In this document: positions 1 to 7,683 of the stretch, piece by piece | Position numbering within the stretch: the stretch's first letter is position 1 | Layout: each line of letters begins with the position of its first letter | DNA from: Castellaniella sp. | GTDB taxonomy: Bacteria > Pseudomonadota > Gammaproteobacteria > Burkholderiales > Burkholderiaceae_B | NCBI RefSeq assembly: GCF_034675845.1 | Contig: NZ_JAUCCU010000001.1 | Location: 186,001-250,000 of the forward strand | Reading direction: 5' to 3' | Length of the DNA stretch: 64,000 nt | Program-made: the position numbers and the translations under genes | Notes under the pieces: generated by a model | What the model was told of the DNA's origin: nothing | Database searches by the model: none | The model's input: only the letters and a program-made list of their open reading frames with translations

Positions 1-31
1 CAGACCACGCGCCAGAGGGGGAGACAGCAAG

Positions 32-622
32 GTGCTACACATCGTCGACGATGAAGAAGCCATACGGGATTCATTGATCTGGCTGGCGGAATCCCGCCAG
101 ATCCACGCTGCGGGCTACGATGGGGCCCAGCCTTTTTTGGACATGCTGGGAACAGACTATGCCTTCAACCCCGAAGGTGACTGCCTGCTGCTGGACATGC
201 GGATGCCCGACATGAGCGGCGCCCTGTTGTTCGATACCCTGGCGGCACGCGGCCTGACCCAGCGCATGCCCGTCATCTTCCTGACCGGCCACGGCGATGT
301 GCCCATGGCTGTCGACAGCCTGAAACGCGGGGCCTTCGATTTCTTTGAAAAACCGTTCAACGACAACAAGCTGATAGACCGCGTGGAAGAAGCGCTGCAG
401 GCATCACTCAAGGCCGGCGATCAAGCGTTGGTGCAAACACGCCTGGCCTCGCTGTCATCACGCGAACGCGAGGTCATGGACCTGATCCTGGAAGGCAGGA
501 TGAACAAGGTCATCGCCGACATGATGGGCATCAGCATGCGCACGGTCGAGGTACATCGAGCGCACATCCTGTCCAAGATGCAGGTCCGCACCGCCGTCGA
601 ACTGGCGCGTTTGTTGAAATAG
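32..622 (+). CDS. FixJ/TtrR-type two-component response regulator
   Basis: This is a cytoplasmic response regulator of 196 residues, the normal length for the FixJ/TodT group. Residues 1-115 form a receiver domain with acidic residues D6/D7, phospho-acceptor D55 in LLLDMRMPDMSG, T85 and K107 in EKPF. Residues about 135-195 form a LuxR/NarL-type helix-turn-helix containing LSSREREVMDLILEGRMNK. The start is GTG at 32, preceded by a purine-rich Shine-Dalgarno at about 16-24. The partner histidine kinase is not in the window and probably lies just upstream. FixJ-like regulators often control dicarboxylate or electron-acceptor genes, but the target here is unknown. Family call is firm, role is open. 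Confidence 0.88.
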   Translation: MLHIVDDEEAIRDSLIWLAESRQIHAAGYDGAQPFLDMLGTDYAFNPEGDCLLLDMRMPDMSGALLFDTLAARGLTQRMPVIFLTGHGDVPMAVDSLKRGAFDFFEKPFNDNKLIDRVEEALQASLKAGDQALVQTRLASLSSREREVMDLILEGRMNKVIADMMGISMRTVEVHRAHILSKMQVRTAVELARLLK

Positions 623-635
623 GCAGGGTCAGCTG

Positions 636-719
636 ACGGTCATACAGCGCCTGCTCCAAGGCATCCAGGACAAAGTCGGTATGCATGGAACTGCTGACGC
701 GCCAACCGATTGAGCTAAA
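636..719 (-). pseudogene. IS3-family transposase OrfB fragment
   Basis: Read on the minus strand, this stretch encodes IGWRVSSSMHTDFVLDALEQ and then ALYDRQ. That matches the rve-domain segment of IS3-family OrfB transposases shortly before their HHSDRGSQY block. Nothing else of the transposase is present on either side, so it is a short relic. It marks the left edge of the accessory region, just beyond the end of the response regulator gene. Confidence 0.55.
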
Positions 720-803
720 GCAAAGTATGGTCGGTGTTGCCTACGCTGATTTTTTGGGAGCCGCAATCCTCAGGCCAGCCCCTCTACGTGAGGCAAAAAT
801 TCG

Positions 804-826
804 GTGGGGCAAAAAATGGGGTAAAA
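804..826 (+). repeat. Paired GGGGCAAAA repeat, copy 1
   Basis: The bases GTGGGGCAAAAAATGGGG followed by TAAAAA form two near-identical tandem units. The same doublet occurs beside the integrase (2768-2790) and near the right island end (17834-17857), always in the same orientation. Here it lies in decayed mobile DNA. It probably marks the end of an older related element, perhaps as integrase arm-type sites (inference). Confidence 0.5.
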
Positions 827-845
827 ATAAAATCACCCTCAAATG

Positions 846-863
846 ACTGTATAAACGAACAGT
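846..863 (+). promoter_or_regulatory. LexA (SOS) box
   Basis: The bases ACTGTATAAACGAACAGT contain CTGT-N8-ACAG with the exact consensus spacing and an AT-rich centre. The box lies about 20 bp before the start codon of the gene at 882, where LexA would block transcription. This predicts DNA-damage induction of the two-gene unit 882-1605. Confidence 0.65.
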
Positions 864-881
864 TAAATTTGGGAGAAAATC

Positions 882-1172
882 ATGTACTCAATCACCCTTC
901 AAGACGCCCCTGCCGACATTCCCGAAAAAGCCCGCCAGGAGGCCGAACGGCGATTTCAGCGCACCCTGGAACGCACCCTGGGCGGGCCGGATGCCGTGCT
1001 CGCCGCTTACCAGGCCTGGGCGGCAGCCGAGGACACTACGGCAGACGAAATGAAGCCCGAGGATGTTGCTCTGGCCAAGAAATGGATTGCGGCGGCTGGC
1101 CGGGCGCGGGACGATGCGTTTCAGCAGATGGGCGAGACAGAGGCTTGGTTTGAGGTTAGGATTGAACAGTAA
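882..1172 (+). CDS. Small hypothetical protein under a LexA box
   Basis: I do not recognise this 96-residue acidic, Ala/Glu-rich protein. It is largely helical, with no signal peptide, membrane segment or cysteine motif. The ATG at 882 has a good Shine-Dalgarno (GGGAGAA) and lies just downstream of a perfect CTGT-N8-ACAG SOS box. It is followed after 13 bp by a DUF1398-like gene, so the two probably form an SOS-inducible pair left from a phage or island. Confidence 0.6.
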   Translation: MYSITLQDAPADIPEKARQEAERRFQRTLERTLGGPDAVLAAYQAWAAAEDTTADEMKPEDVALAKKWIAAAGRARDDAFQQMGETEAWFEVRIEQ

Positions 1173-1185
1173 TCAGGAAAAAATA

Positions 1186-1605
1186 ATGACAAGCAAAGCA
1201 ATACTAAACCTGGAAACAGCGCAACAAAAAGCCATGGCGGGCCGTCCAAAATCGGGCGGGTTCCCGTACTTGGCTGAGACACTGCGGCGCGCGGGAGTGA
1301 CAGGCAATGAATGGATTTTGCCAGCCTGCGAAAGCCTGTACTTGACTGAAGATGGTCCTGTCGTAGTGCAGGAAACTCCCTTGATTTCCGGTACTGTCGA
1401 TGTGCCGCCATTTAATCGTGACGCGCTGATCGCGGCACTACGGGCCGATCAGGCCGGAGAGAGCACGTTCCCCCAATTCCTTCGAGCAGCATGGGATGCT
1501 GGTGTTGTGCGGTTTTACGTGGACTTCATTGCTCGCTCTGTCACTTATTACGGCTGCAGGAATGAAATCTACAGCGAACAATATCCTTCCATAGAAATTC
1601 CTTAG
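1186..1605 (+). CDS. DUF1398-like (YbcV/phage envelope protein-like) protein
   Basis: This 139-residue protein ends in VVRFYVDFIARSVTYYGCRN, which resembles the C-terminal signature of the DUF1398 family (E. coli YbcV, annotated phage envelope protein-like, function unknown). The reading frame is open from 1063, but the ATG at 1186 is chosen because AGGAAAA precedes it and because 1063 would overlap the upstream gene by 110 bp. It is probably co-transcribed with 882-1172 from the LexA-controlled promoter. Confidence 0.6.
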   Translation: MTSKAILNLETAQQKAMAGRPKSGGFPYLAETLRRAGVTGNEWILPACESLYLTEDGPVVVQETPLISGTVDVPPFNRDALIAALRADQAGESTFPQFLRAAWDAGVVRFYVDFIARSVTYYGCRNEIYSEQYPSIEIP

Positions 1606-1709
1606 CGTACATTTGTGCGTGATCACTGCAGCGAGTCATAAGCCCCTAATGCGCCAGCCCTCTCTGCTACTCGGAGTCGACCGCTTGACAGACCAGCCGC
1701 TATTTCCGG

Positions 1710-1731
1710 TTTGGTTGCCACGGGCTGGTGG
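1710..1731. repeat. Short inverted repeat at the broken 5' end of a gene
   Basis: GTTGCCAC and GTGGCAAC form an 8-bp perfect inverted repeat around a 6-nt loop. It sits exactly where the N-terminal coding part of the DUF3147 gene is missing, so it may mark the deletion or insertion point. Confidence 0.35.
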
Positions 1732-2030
1732 CAACTGAGACGCCAAAACGCAGCGACAGGCTAGGCAGCTTTATTGCCTCACTGCCTCTGATGACGATTC
1801 TGGTGCTCATTTGGCTCTATGTTGAAAAGCAGCCGATGGAGAAGATATCCAATCATGCGTGGTACACATTCTGGTATGTGATACCCACGCTGCCGATGTT
1901 CCTTGTATTCCCAGCCCTCTTATCGCGGTTGGGCTTCTGGCCCGCGCTCGGGGCAAGTGCGCTTCTTACTGTCGTCATCTTTGGACTATTCGCAGCTGTG
2001 GTTCAGCGGTTTGGGGTGAGCTTGTTCTGA
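1728..2030 (+). pseudogene. DUF3147 membrane protein, 5' truncated
   Basis: The 100 residues contain KRSDRLGSFIASLPLMTILV, followed by three hydrophobic segments. This matches the DUF3147 family of small inner-membrane proteins. Full-length members are about 115-120 residues and begin with a further transmembrane helix that is absent here. Only a GTG with no ribosome-binding site is available at 1728. It is most likely a truncated remnant; function unknown. Confidence 0.5.
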
Positions 2031-2281
2031 TTCGGCCTTAGCCTGTCATAGGCCCTCACCGCTTCCCGATGCCGAGCGGCACAAACCCCATACGCCACAA
2101 GCACCTGATCCTGCACCCATGCCTGCCACGCGTCATAGTCTCCAGCGGGCGGGTCAGGGATCTGTGGATTGGCGGCGACTACGTTGCTGTCCAGCTGGCA
2201 GCCCTCGACAACGCTGGCCCCATAGAGCTTATTGATGCCCCGATTCGATATGCCGATGGCCGCAACGACAATTGGAGCGCA
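2003..2281 (-). pseudogene. Probable phage Rz1/LysC-like spanin remnant
   Basis: A minus-strand frame without any ATG, GTG or TTG start encodes PQIPDPPAGDYDAWQAWVQD and then QVLVAYGVCAARHREAVRAY. A Pro-rich stretch followed by paired Trp and a GVCAxRH tail is typical of the outer-membrane spanin/LysC-like lysis proteins of proteobacterial phages. It overlaps the 3' end of the DUF3147 remnant by 28 bp. It is interpreted as lysis-gene debris; family assignment is tentative. Confidence 0.35.
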
Positions 2282-2308
2282 TCACCAGCTGAAACGAGGC
2301 ACTTGTAA

Positions 2309-2539
2309 AAGCACAGGATCGCGGTACGCTTTCCAGAGTGGGTGTTTCCATATGAGGACGATGTGCTGCGAAGGATGAACGATACGGCATGGCGCAATGC
2401 CAGGCGGAGAACGGGGAAAAAATGGGAGAAAGCCCACGGCGCCCCAGCCCACCCAGGCTTTGCCAAGCTACGAGTCCACGACCTCAAGCACACCTTCGGG
2501 CGAAGGTTGAGGGCCGCAGATGTACCAGAGGAAGATCGC
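2309..2539 (+). pseudogene. Tyrosine recombinase (phage integrase) C-terminal fragment
   Basis: The frame encodes FPEWVFPY, then RMNDTAWRNAR and RVHDLKHTFGRRLRAADVPE. This is the HxxR region of a phage-type tyrosine integrase. The N-terminal half and the end with the catalytic tyrosine are missing. The similarity stops at about 2539, immediately before a hairpin and the tRNA-Pro att repeat. It belonged to a different integrase type from the intact one at 2805, so an earlier element was deleted at this junction. Confidence 0.65.
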
Positions 2540-2548
2540 AAAAAGAAC

Positions 2549-2580
2549 AAGGGTCTACAGACAAAAATCTGTAGACCCTT
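2549..2580. terminator. Perfect 13-bp hairpin flanking attachment repeat A
   Basis: AAGGGTCTACAGA and its exact complement surround the loop CAAAAA. On the minus strand the stem is followed by GTTCTTTTTG. It ends 7 bp before the displaced tRNA-Pro 3' fragment, so it is probably the former terminator of a tRNA-Pro copy. A different AAGGG-hairpin occupies the same place beside the functional tRNA-Pro (17877-17920). Confidence 0.6.
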
Positions 2581-2587
2581 GGTAATG

Positions 2588-2633
2588 CTGGTCGGGACGG
2601 CGGGATTCGAACTCGCTACCCCTTGCACCCCAT
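2588..2633 (-). repeat. att: Attachment-site repeat (displaced tRNA-Pro 3' end)
   Basis: These 46 bp match 17933-17978, the 3' part of tRNA-Pro from the anticodon loop to CCA, at 45 of 46 positions (T at 2617 against G at 17962). Beyond CCCAT the identity ends. It is the distal attachment site of the island. Confidence 0.88.
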
Positions 2634-2660
2634 ACTTTTAATATATAGATTCCGGTAGAC

Positions 2661-2679
2661 TCTAATGGACGGCATTAGA
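2661..2679. repeat. Short inverted repeat between att and integrase
   Basis: TCTAATG and CATTAGA form a 7-bp inverted repeat around GACGG, 28 bp inside the island end. It may be a recombinase or regulator site; no other support. Confidence 0.3.
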
Positions 2680-2767
2680 AAACATGAAAGTCACTATATA
2701 TGCGGTTCTTCATGTATTATCTCATCCAAGACTGTCTATAGCTACCCACTAACAGCCAATCGATTTC

Positions 2768-2790
2768 ATGGGGCAAAAATGGGGCAAAAT
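2768..2790 (+). repeat. Paired GGGGCAAAA repeat, copy 2 (integrase side)
   Basis: ATGGGGCAAAAATGGGGCAA followed by AAT is a tandem doublet with an 11-bp period, ending 14 bp before the integrase start codon. Copies at 804 and 17834 have the same orientation. The position suggests integrase arm-type binding sites that could also couple int expression to excision (inference). Confidence 0.55.
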
Positions 2791-2804
2791 TCTGGAACCA
2801 GTAT

Positions 2805-4196
2805 ATGGGAAAGATCACTACCAAGGAACTCTCTGCACTCACAGAAGCCGATCATAACCGCGTCATCCGAGAGGATGGCGGTCTGACTGGCAAGGTTCGG
2901 GCGGGTGTTCGCGGCGTCACTATCCTCTTCCGGTATGAATACTGGTTAGAGGGTTCAAAACGAGATCACCGCCTGGGCTCTTGGCCCAAAAAATCCCTGG
3001 CAGACATCAGGACTGAACGTGACAAACTACGAGTCAGCGTATCCGATGGCATCGACCCTAATGCCGCCAAGAAAGCCGCTCGCATCGAAAAGCAACAAGC
3101 CGTCCATGCAACCATCGCAGCAGCCGAGGCTACACGGAAAGCTGCACTAATGGTCATAGATCTATACAACGATTGGATTGAAAATGGTGTCGCCCGTAAG
3201 GATGGCAACGCCGAACTGGCACGCCTATTTAGCAAGGATGTGCTGCCCGTCATCGGCTGCAAAGAACTCCGCCTGCTCACCGACGCTCATATCCGTGAGA
3301 TGCTGCGTAAGCAGCGAAAACGCGGAGTGATCCGGCAAACCATCATCACCTTCAGCGACCTACGACAGATGCTGGCCTGGGGAGAAAAGCGGCAACCCTG
3401 GCGTGGCTTGCTCGTTGATGGCAACCCTGCAGACCTGGTGGATATTGAAAAGCTGATCCCAGATGACTACACCGAAGAGCGGAATAGAGTCCTTTTGCCA
3501 GAAGAGATCAGAGAACTAGCCGATATCTTCACCCGCACCACCGCAGAATATGAGGCTGCACCAGCCGGTAAAAAATACGACTATCAGAGGCCTCTGCAGC
3601 GAGAGACTCAAATTGCCCTATGGCTCTGTCTGGGCACCCTATGTCGTATCGGCGAGCTATTGATGGCCAAGCCTGAGCATGTTGATCTCGACAAAGACAC
3701 ATGGTTCATCCCTCGTTCCAACACGAAAGGCCGCCGCCAGCAGAAGCAGGAGCATACCGTGCTCCTCTCCCCTTTCACCAAGCGCCTATTCCAAGAACTG
3801 AAGGATCTGGTTGGAGATGCCAAATGGCTATTTCCAGCTCGAAATAAGGTTGGTGAAGAATCCCATATCTGCCTGAAGACTGTGAGTCGACAAGTAGGCG
3901 ACCGTCAGACTCAATTCAAGAAGCGCAGCAAGCCCTTATCACATCGTCGGCACGACGATAGTCTGGTGCTGGGCGGAGGCAAGAATGGGGAATGGACGCC
4001 GCACGACCTTCGCCGCACGGGTGCCACCATGATGCAGGAGATAGGAATCGGACTCGACATCATCGACCGCTGCCAGAATCATGTCATGCCGGGATCAAAG
4101 GTTCGTCGGCACTATTTGCATTACGACTATGCGACGGAGAAGGCTGAGGCTTGGAAGCGGCTGGGGGAACGGATTGAGGAGATTTTGGCTGAATAA
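2805..4196 (+). CDS. int: P4-type site-specific tyrosine integrase
   Basis: This 463-residue integrase should catalyse integration and excision of the island at tRNA-Pro. Residues 1-90 resemble the arm-type DNA-binding domain (DUF4102), 110-215 the core-binding domain, and about 225-445 the catalytic domain. Catalytic residues are visible: R281 in TLCRIGELL, H400 and R403 in TPHDLRRTG, H426, and the probable nucleophile Y437 in RRHYLHYDY. Length and order are normal, so it is likely intact. It reads inward from the att repeat without the tRNA gene, whereas integrases usually sit beside the intact tRNA. Confidence 0.92.
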   Translation: MGKITTKELSALTEADHNRVIREDGGLTGKVRAGVRGVTILFRYEYWLEGSKRDHRLGSWPKKSLADIRTERDKLRVSVSDGIDPNAAKKAARIEKQQAVHATIAAAEATRKAALMVIDLYNDWIENGVARKDGNAELARLFSKDVLPVIGCKELRLLTDAHIREMLRKQRKRGVIRQTIITFSDLRQMLAWGEKRQPWRGLLVDGNPADLVDIEKLIPDDYTEERNRVLLPEEIRELADIFTRTTAEYEAAPAGKKYDYQRPLQRETQIALWLCLGTLCRIGELLMAKPEHVDLDKDTWFIPRSNTKGRRQQKQEHTVLLSPFTKRLFQELKDLVGDAKWLFPARNKVGEESHICLKTVSRQVGDRQTQFKKRSKPLSHRRHDDSLVLGGGKNGEWTPHDLRRTGATMMQEIGIGLDIIDRCQNHVMPGSKVRRHYLHYDYATEKAEAWKRLGERIEEILAE

Positions 4197-4250
4197 GTTA
4201 AGTATGAGCCACAAACAATGCAGCCCACATCCTCAAAGAAACCATTTCAT

Positions 4251-5162
4251 CTAGAAGGGAATATTAACTTCCATAGAGCCCTCTAGGTCAACCAAGTAAA
4301 TGATCTGTGACGCACATACCGCTAACAGGTACTCGGTGACCTCTGGTGTCGCCTTACCCCCATTTGCCCCTCCGTGCCCCACACCTTCACCTCCACTTCG
4401 AAAGGCATAAACACCCGCAAGCGTCTGACAGACAGCTTTGGGAACTGAGACATCCGCTGTCCCCCCAAGCCACTTCACAAGATCCCCTAACGTCGAGGCC
4501 TTGGCCATCGGAAAAAGAGTTTTGCCAGCAGCCTCAACCGCACACACAGCCTCTTTCACTGAATTTTCATAATCAGGATGCGTTGAATGACGAAAGAACT
4601 GCAAGGATTTGTCAAAATGTCTTCGCGCATCCAAGAGCCGAGCATCACCGAGGACAACTTGTGATTTAGCCACTAGTTCCACGGTATGCTTTCGCCCTCG
4701 CCTACGGATCACTCCCTCTGCGAACTCATATGCCAAGTCCTCCTCAAGCAAGAGCCGCTGTAGTTCGATTGCAATGTACTCCTGTATATTGCCACGGGAC
4801 ACCTCAACCGTGTAACCACTATAACTATCTTCATATCCGATTTCTTGAGGCAAATGACTGTACAGACGTTCACAAAAGTCATACACCTTTGCCCACTCAA
4901 GCCCCTCGAGAGCAACTTCTGTATCTTCTCGAGCTTCCTCCACGCTTGCTACAGAAGATGCGTCATACTTAACAAGAGTAAACCGCCCCACTCGATGCAA
5001 CTCACGTGCCACCACCGTCCAATCTGGCAAGTATCGACGCTCAACAAGGTCCGCTAGCAAATGTAATAGACCGATTCGTGCCGAAGGTGGAAAATCCGCA
5101 TCAATCTGCCTATGCTGACCTCTAGATCGCGCTGAAAACGGGGGTTGTAGTAGAGTGCTCAT
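4251..5162 (-). CDS. Abi_C/HEPN-like protein, possible abortive-infection effector
   Basis: The protein has 303 residues. The C-terminal third contains DYENSVKEAVCAVEAAGKTL and then YAFRSGGEGVGHGG. This pattern resembles the C-terminal domain of abortive-infection proteins (Abi_C, HEPN superfamily), where an R-x(n)-H pair is the likely RNase centre. The N-terminal two thirds are unrecognised. The frame also permits a TTG start at 5192, but ATG 5162 is preferred. It lies downstream of the nucleotidyltransferase and dNTPase on the same strand, in AT-rich DNA. Defence is an inference from domain and context. Confidence 0.6.
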   Translation of the reverse strand: MSTLLQPPFSARSRGQHRQIDADFPPSARIGLLHLLADLVERRYLPDWTVVARELHRVGRFTLVKYDASSVASVEEAREDTEVALEGLEWAKVYDFCERLYSHLPQEIGYEDSYSGYTVEVSRGNIQEYIAIELQRLLLEEDLAYEFAEGVIRRRGRKHTVELVAKSQVVLGDARLLDARRHFDKSLQFFRHSTHPDYENSVKEAVCAVEAAGKTLFPMAKASTLGDLVKWLGGTADVSVPKAVCQTLAGVYAFRSGGEGVGHGGANGGKATPEVTEYLLAVCASQIIYLVDLEGSMEVNIPF

Positions 5163-5267
5163 TTTTTTCAGTAGTATGTCAAAAATAACCAACTAAAATA
5201 GTAGCAAAAATCGCTTAACGCTATCGGAAAAATATAAAATCAATCCAGGTGGAGGCAAAACTGCACA

Positions 5268-5993
5268 TTATTTTTTTTTTCTAACATTTGAAAGAAGCGC
5301 TTTTTTTGCTTCTGCAGCCGTCCTCCATTGCGTAGAAATGGCGTGAGAATATAGCTCTATTTCCTTTTCTTGAATAAATTTCAAAGAACCATCATCAAGA
5401 TGTTCATTAATAAAATTCCTTAAAATAGGCCCGGCGTGGGCATCCCAAAGAACCAACCTGCGAACAGCACGCACCAGATTACCTAACGGGGAGGGATTAG
5501 GCAAAAAATTTATATCTAGCTCTTTTTCTCTAATTTTTCTCAGATAACCCTCAGAACAGATAACCTTCTTTTTCCGGAGGTCATAAGCAATGGCATCCCA
5601 ATCAAAAAAAGTACAGGACACTATATCCTCCAGACGCTCCACATCCACATACCTACGCGCCCAAGTTGTTTCCAACGCCCAAAAATCAATTTTCCAAGGT
5701 CCTTGCTTACACCCAAATCCCCCAAACCGATTCGGTTTTGCATCTAACAAAACCGCCAACTCCGAAACATCCTCTTTCGGAGCATCAATAACGAGATCAA
5801 GATCGGATCGAAAACCCGAACGTCCCTTATAGGCAAAATCTCGAACCAACCCACCAATTACAGCAATGCGATTAAATTCAAGAAAATTCTCATTAATCAA
5901 TCGACGTAAGAATACCATCTCCCCAGAGTGATTGTCCCAGAAATAGCGATCTAAGCGTCGCTTTAAGGCATCTTTATTTGGAGCCGTTTGCAT
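5268..5993 (-). CDS. PolA/CCA-adding-type nucleotidyltransferase, putative defence component
   Basis: The protein has 241 residues and a nucleotidyltransferase fold. The signature is GG at 47-48, RD at 51-52, then FRSDLDLVID with D64 and D66, and the third carboxylate D103 in KIDFWAL. The metal-binding triad is therefore complete and an active enzyme is expected. Substrate is unknown; relatives add nucleotides to RNA or modify tRNA or proteins. ATG 5993 overlaps the dNTPase end by 20 bp, indicating translational coupling; an upstream ATG at 6032 with GGATAC before it is also possible. The gene ends in an A10 tract encoding KKK before the stop. Confidence 0.65.
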   Translation of the reverse strand: MQTAPNKDALKRRLDRYFWDNHSGEMVFLRRLINENFLEFNRIAVIGGLVRDFAYKGRSGFRSDLDLVIDAPKEDVSELAVLLDAKPNRFGGFGCKQGPWKIDFWALETTWARRYVDVERLEDIVSCTFFDWDAIAYDLRKKKVICSEGYLRKIREKELDINFLPNPSPLGNLVRAVRRLVLWDAHAGPILRNFINEHLDDGSLKFIQEKEIELYSHAISTQWRTAAEAKKALLSNVRKKK

Positions 5994-7476
5994 AAGGTAA
6001 CTTTTGAATTTCGCCCCAGAGTCGCATTGCATATGTATCCGTCATGCCAGACACCATATCTGTAAGCAAGCGCAACTCGCGATATCTAATTCCGCTTGAA
6101 GCAGAGCCATTATTTTCTACTACCTTTGCCTGCTGTATGTAATTCGGACTGATTAATGAAAAAATATAGCTAGATCGAGCGCTCAATTTTTTTGATTCAA
6201 TGTCTTCAATGTTCTTGCGATCGGAAATGGCACTCCAAAAAGCAGACATTAACCCATCTAACGCAGCAGCGCCAAGTGCTTCTGCTTTCAGCACCATGGG
6301 ATTATTGAACGCATACCGCTTCGCAAGCCCCTTCAGAACATCGCACAAATTAGAATTATCCATTAAAGGAACTTCATGACTAAAATTAAATATTCCAGAT
6401 GAGTTTTTGATGAATTGGTTGCTAGCATGCGCAACTAAAGCCTCGATGAATATCGCTCGCAAATACTGAATGTTAACATCCCGTTGGGTGGCTGGATGTA
6501 AATCTTTACTCTCAACTATAGAAAATTTTTTGATAATATCACCGATCACAGGATCGTCGGGAATACATCGCCGCAGAATAACAAAGACGTCCTCGGGAGA
6601 CATCAATTCCTTCTTCATCACGTCATCGACATCTAGTACTGAATAAGCGATATCGTCACAAGCCTCCATAATCCATGTCAATGGGTGGCGCTGCCCTTCT
6701 CTAAGGCCTGTCTGTTCACGAATCCAATCAACCACGCCCTGCTCAGAGGAGAAATACCCTCCCTTCTTTTTGATTAGGTTGTCTTTATCAACATTAGAGA
6801 AACAAACTGGATACTTCAGCCCAGCGGCAAGTGTAGCTGCAGACAGGTCCAGTCCGATTCCATCGACATGCGTTTGCAATCGCGTCAGCAAACGCAGCGC
6901 CTGTGGATTACCATCAAACTGCGTGAACTCTGAGCGGAGTTCCTCTGGCACGCCTTGAGAAGGGCCTAACCCGTCACTTCCCGAATAGGCTTTACTGAAG
7001 ATCCATTCGCTGCGGCGCACAAACCAGTGCCCGATAGCTGCTTCACCCTGATGGCCGAACGGAGGGTTGCCAAGATCATGCCCAAGCCCTGTTGACAGCA
7101 GAATTGGCTGAATAATGTTTAGCAAGCCGTCCACACCGATACCGCTGCGTTCAAAACACTCCTTTTTTTCATGGTACACACGGGTGCCAATGGAACGAGC
7201 AAGGTTGGCGACCTCATGAGAATGCGTCAGACGTGTTCGCACGCCATCATTTTCATCCATCGGCCAAACTTGCGTCTTATCCGCAAGGCGCCGCACAGGC
7301 GTCGAAAACAGGAGGCGATCATAGTCATGTTGAAAAACCGAACGTCGATCACTCGACCTAGTTCGGTCCTGACTAGCATTCTCATTCGCATTGGGTGTTT
7401 TTGGCTTTTCAACCGAAGCAGTACGAGGGTGACGGGCTGGAGACCATAGGTTGCTCGACGAAATATATTGGTTCAT
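5974..7476 (-). CDS. HD-domain deoxynucleoside triphosphate triphosphohydrolase (dGTPase-like)
   Basis: The protein has 500 residues, the length of E. coli Dgt. It would hydrolyse dNTPs to the nucleoside and triphosphate. HD metal-binding motifs are present: RLTHSHEVANLAR (H85), GLGHDLGNPPFGHQGE (H133, D134, H142) and EACDDIAYSVLD (D274/D275). ATG 7476 gives the family-typical beginning with LWSPAR; ATG 7578 would add 34 residues. It overlaps the nucleotidyltransferase gene and leads a three-gene minus-strand cluster in a mobile island. dNTP depletion is an established antiphage strategy (dGTPase and dCTP deaminase systems), so a defence role is likely though unproven. Confidence 0.82.
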   Translation of the reverse strand: MNQYISSSNLWSPARHPRTASVEKPKTPNANENASQDRTRSSDRRSVFQHDYDRLLFSTPVRRLADKTQVWPMDENDGVRTRLTHSHEVANLARSIGTRVYHEKKECFERSGIGVDGLLNIIQPILLSTGLGHDLGNPPFGHQGEAAIGHWFVRRSEWIFSKAYSGSDGLGPSQGVPEELRSEFTQFDGNPQALRLLTRLQTHVDGIGLDLSAATLAAGLKYPVCFSNVDKDNLIKKKGGYFSSEQGVVDWIREQTGLREGQRHPLTWIMEACDDIAYSVLDVDDVMKKELMSPEDVFVILRRCIPDDPVIGDIIKKFSIVESKDLHPATQRDVNIQYLRAIFIEALVAHASNQFIKNSSGIFNFSHEVPLMDNSNLCDVLKGLAKRYAFNNPMVLKAEALGAAALDGLMSAFWSAISDRKNIEDIESKKLSARSSYIFSLISPNYIQQAKVVENNGSASSGIRYRELRLLTDMVSGMTDTYAMRLWGEIQKLPYANGSK

Positions 7477-7683
7477 AAGGTACTGTACTGTCGTTGCATT
7501 CACAGATGCTGCTGCGACTGTGAATGGTGTGGTTACGCCCCATCTTAGAGCTGCCTGCCCTAAGTTTCTGCCCATCATAAACCACCATCCCAGATTTTTT
7601 CATCCACATATCACCTTATTGAGCATTCCTTCCGAATGCTCCAGGCAGTCCCAATCTGCCTGCCACTTCCCCCCGAGGCTGAT

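Noticed and set aside
690..720. tRNA-like 5' half (TAGCTCAATCGGTTGG on the minus strand)
   Set aside because: No anticodon stem, T-arm or acceptor partner follows; the same bases encode a recognisable IS3-family transposase segment.
727..733. TGGTCGG as a possible third att remnant
   Set aside because: Only seven bases match the att repeat, which is too short to claim.
7477..7510. Possible LexA box (CTGT...ACAG) before the dNTPase start
   Set aside because: The spacing is 10 rather than 8 bases, so LexA binding is unlikely.
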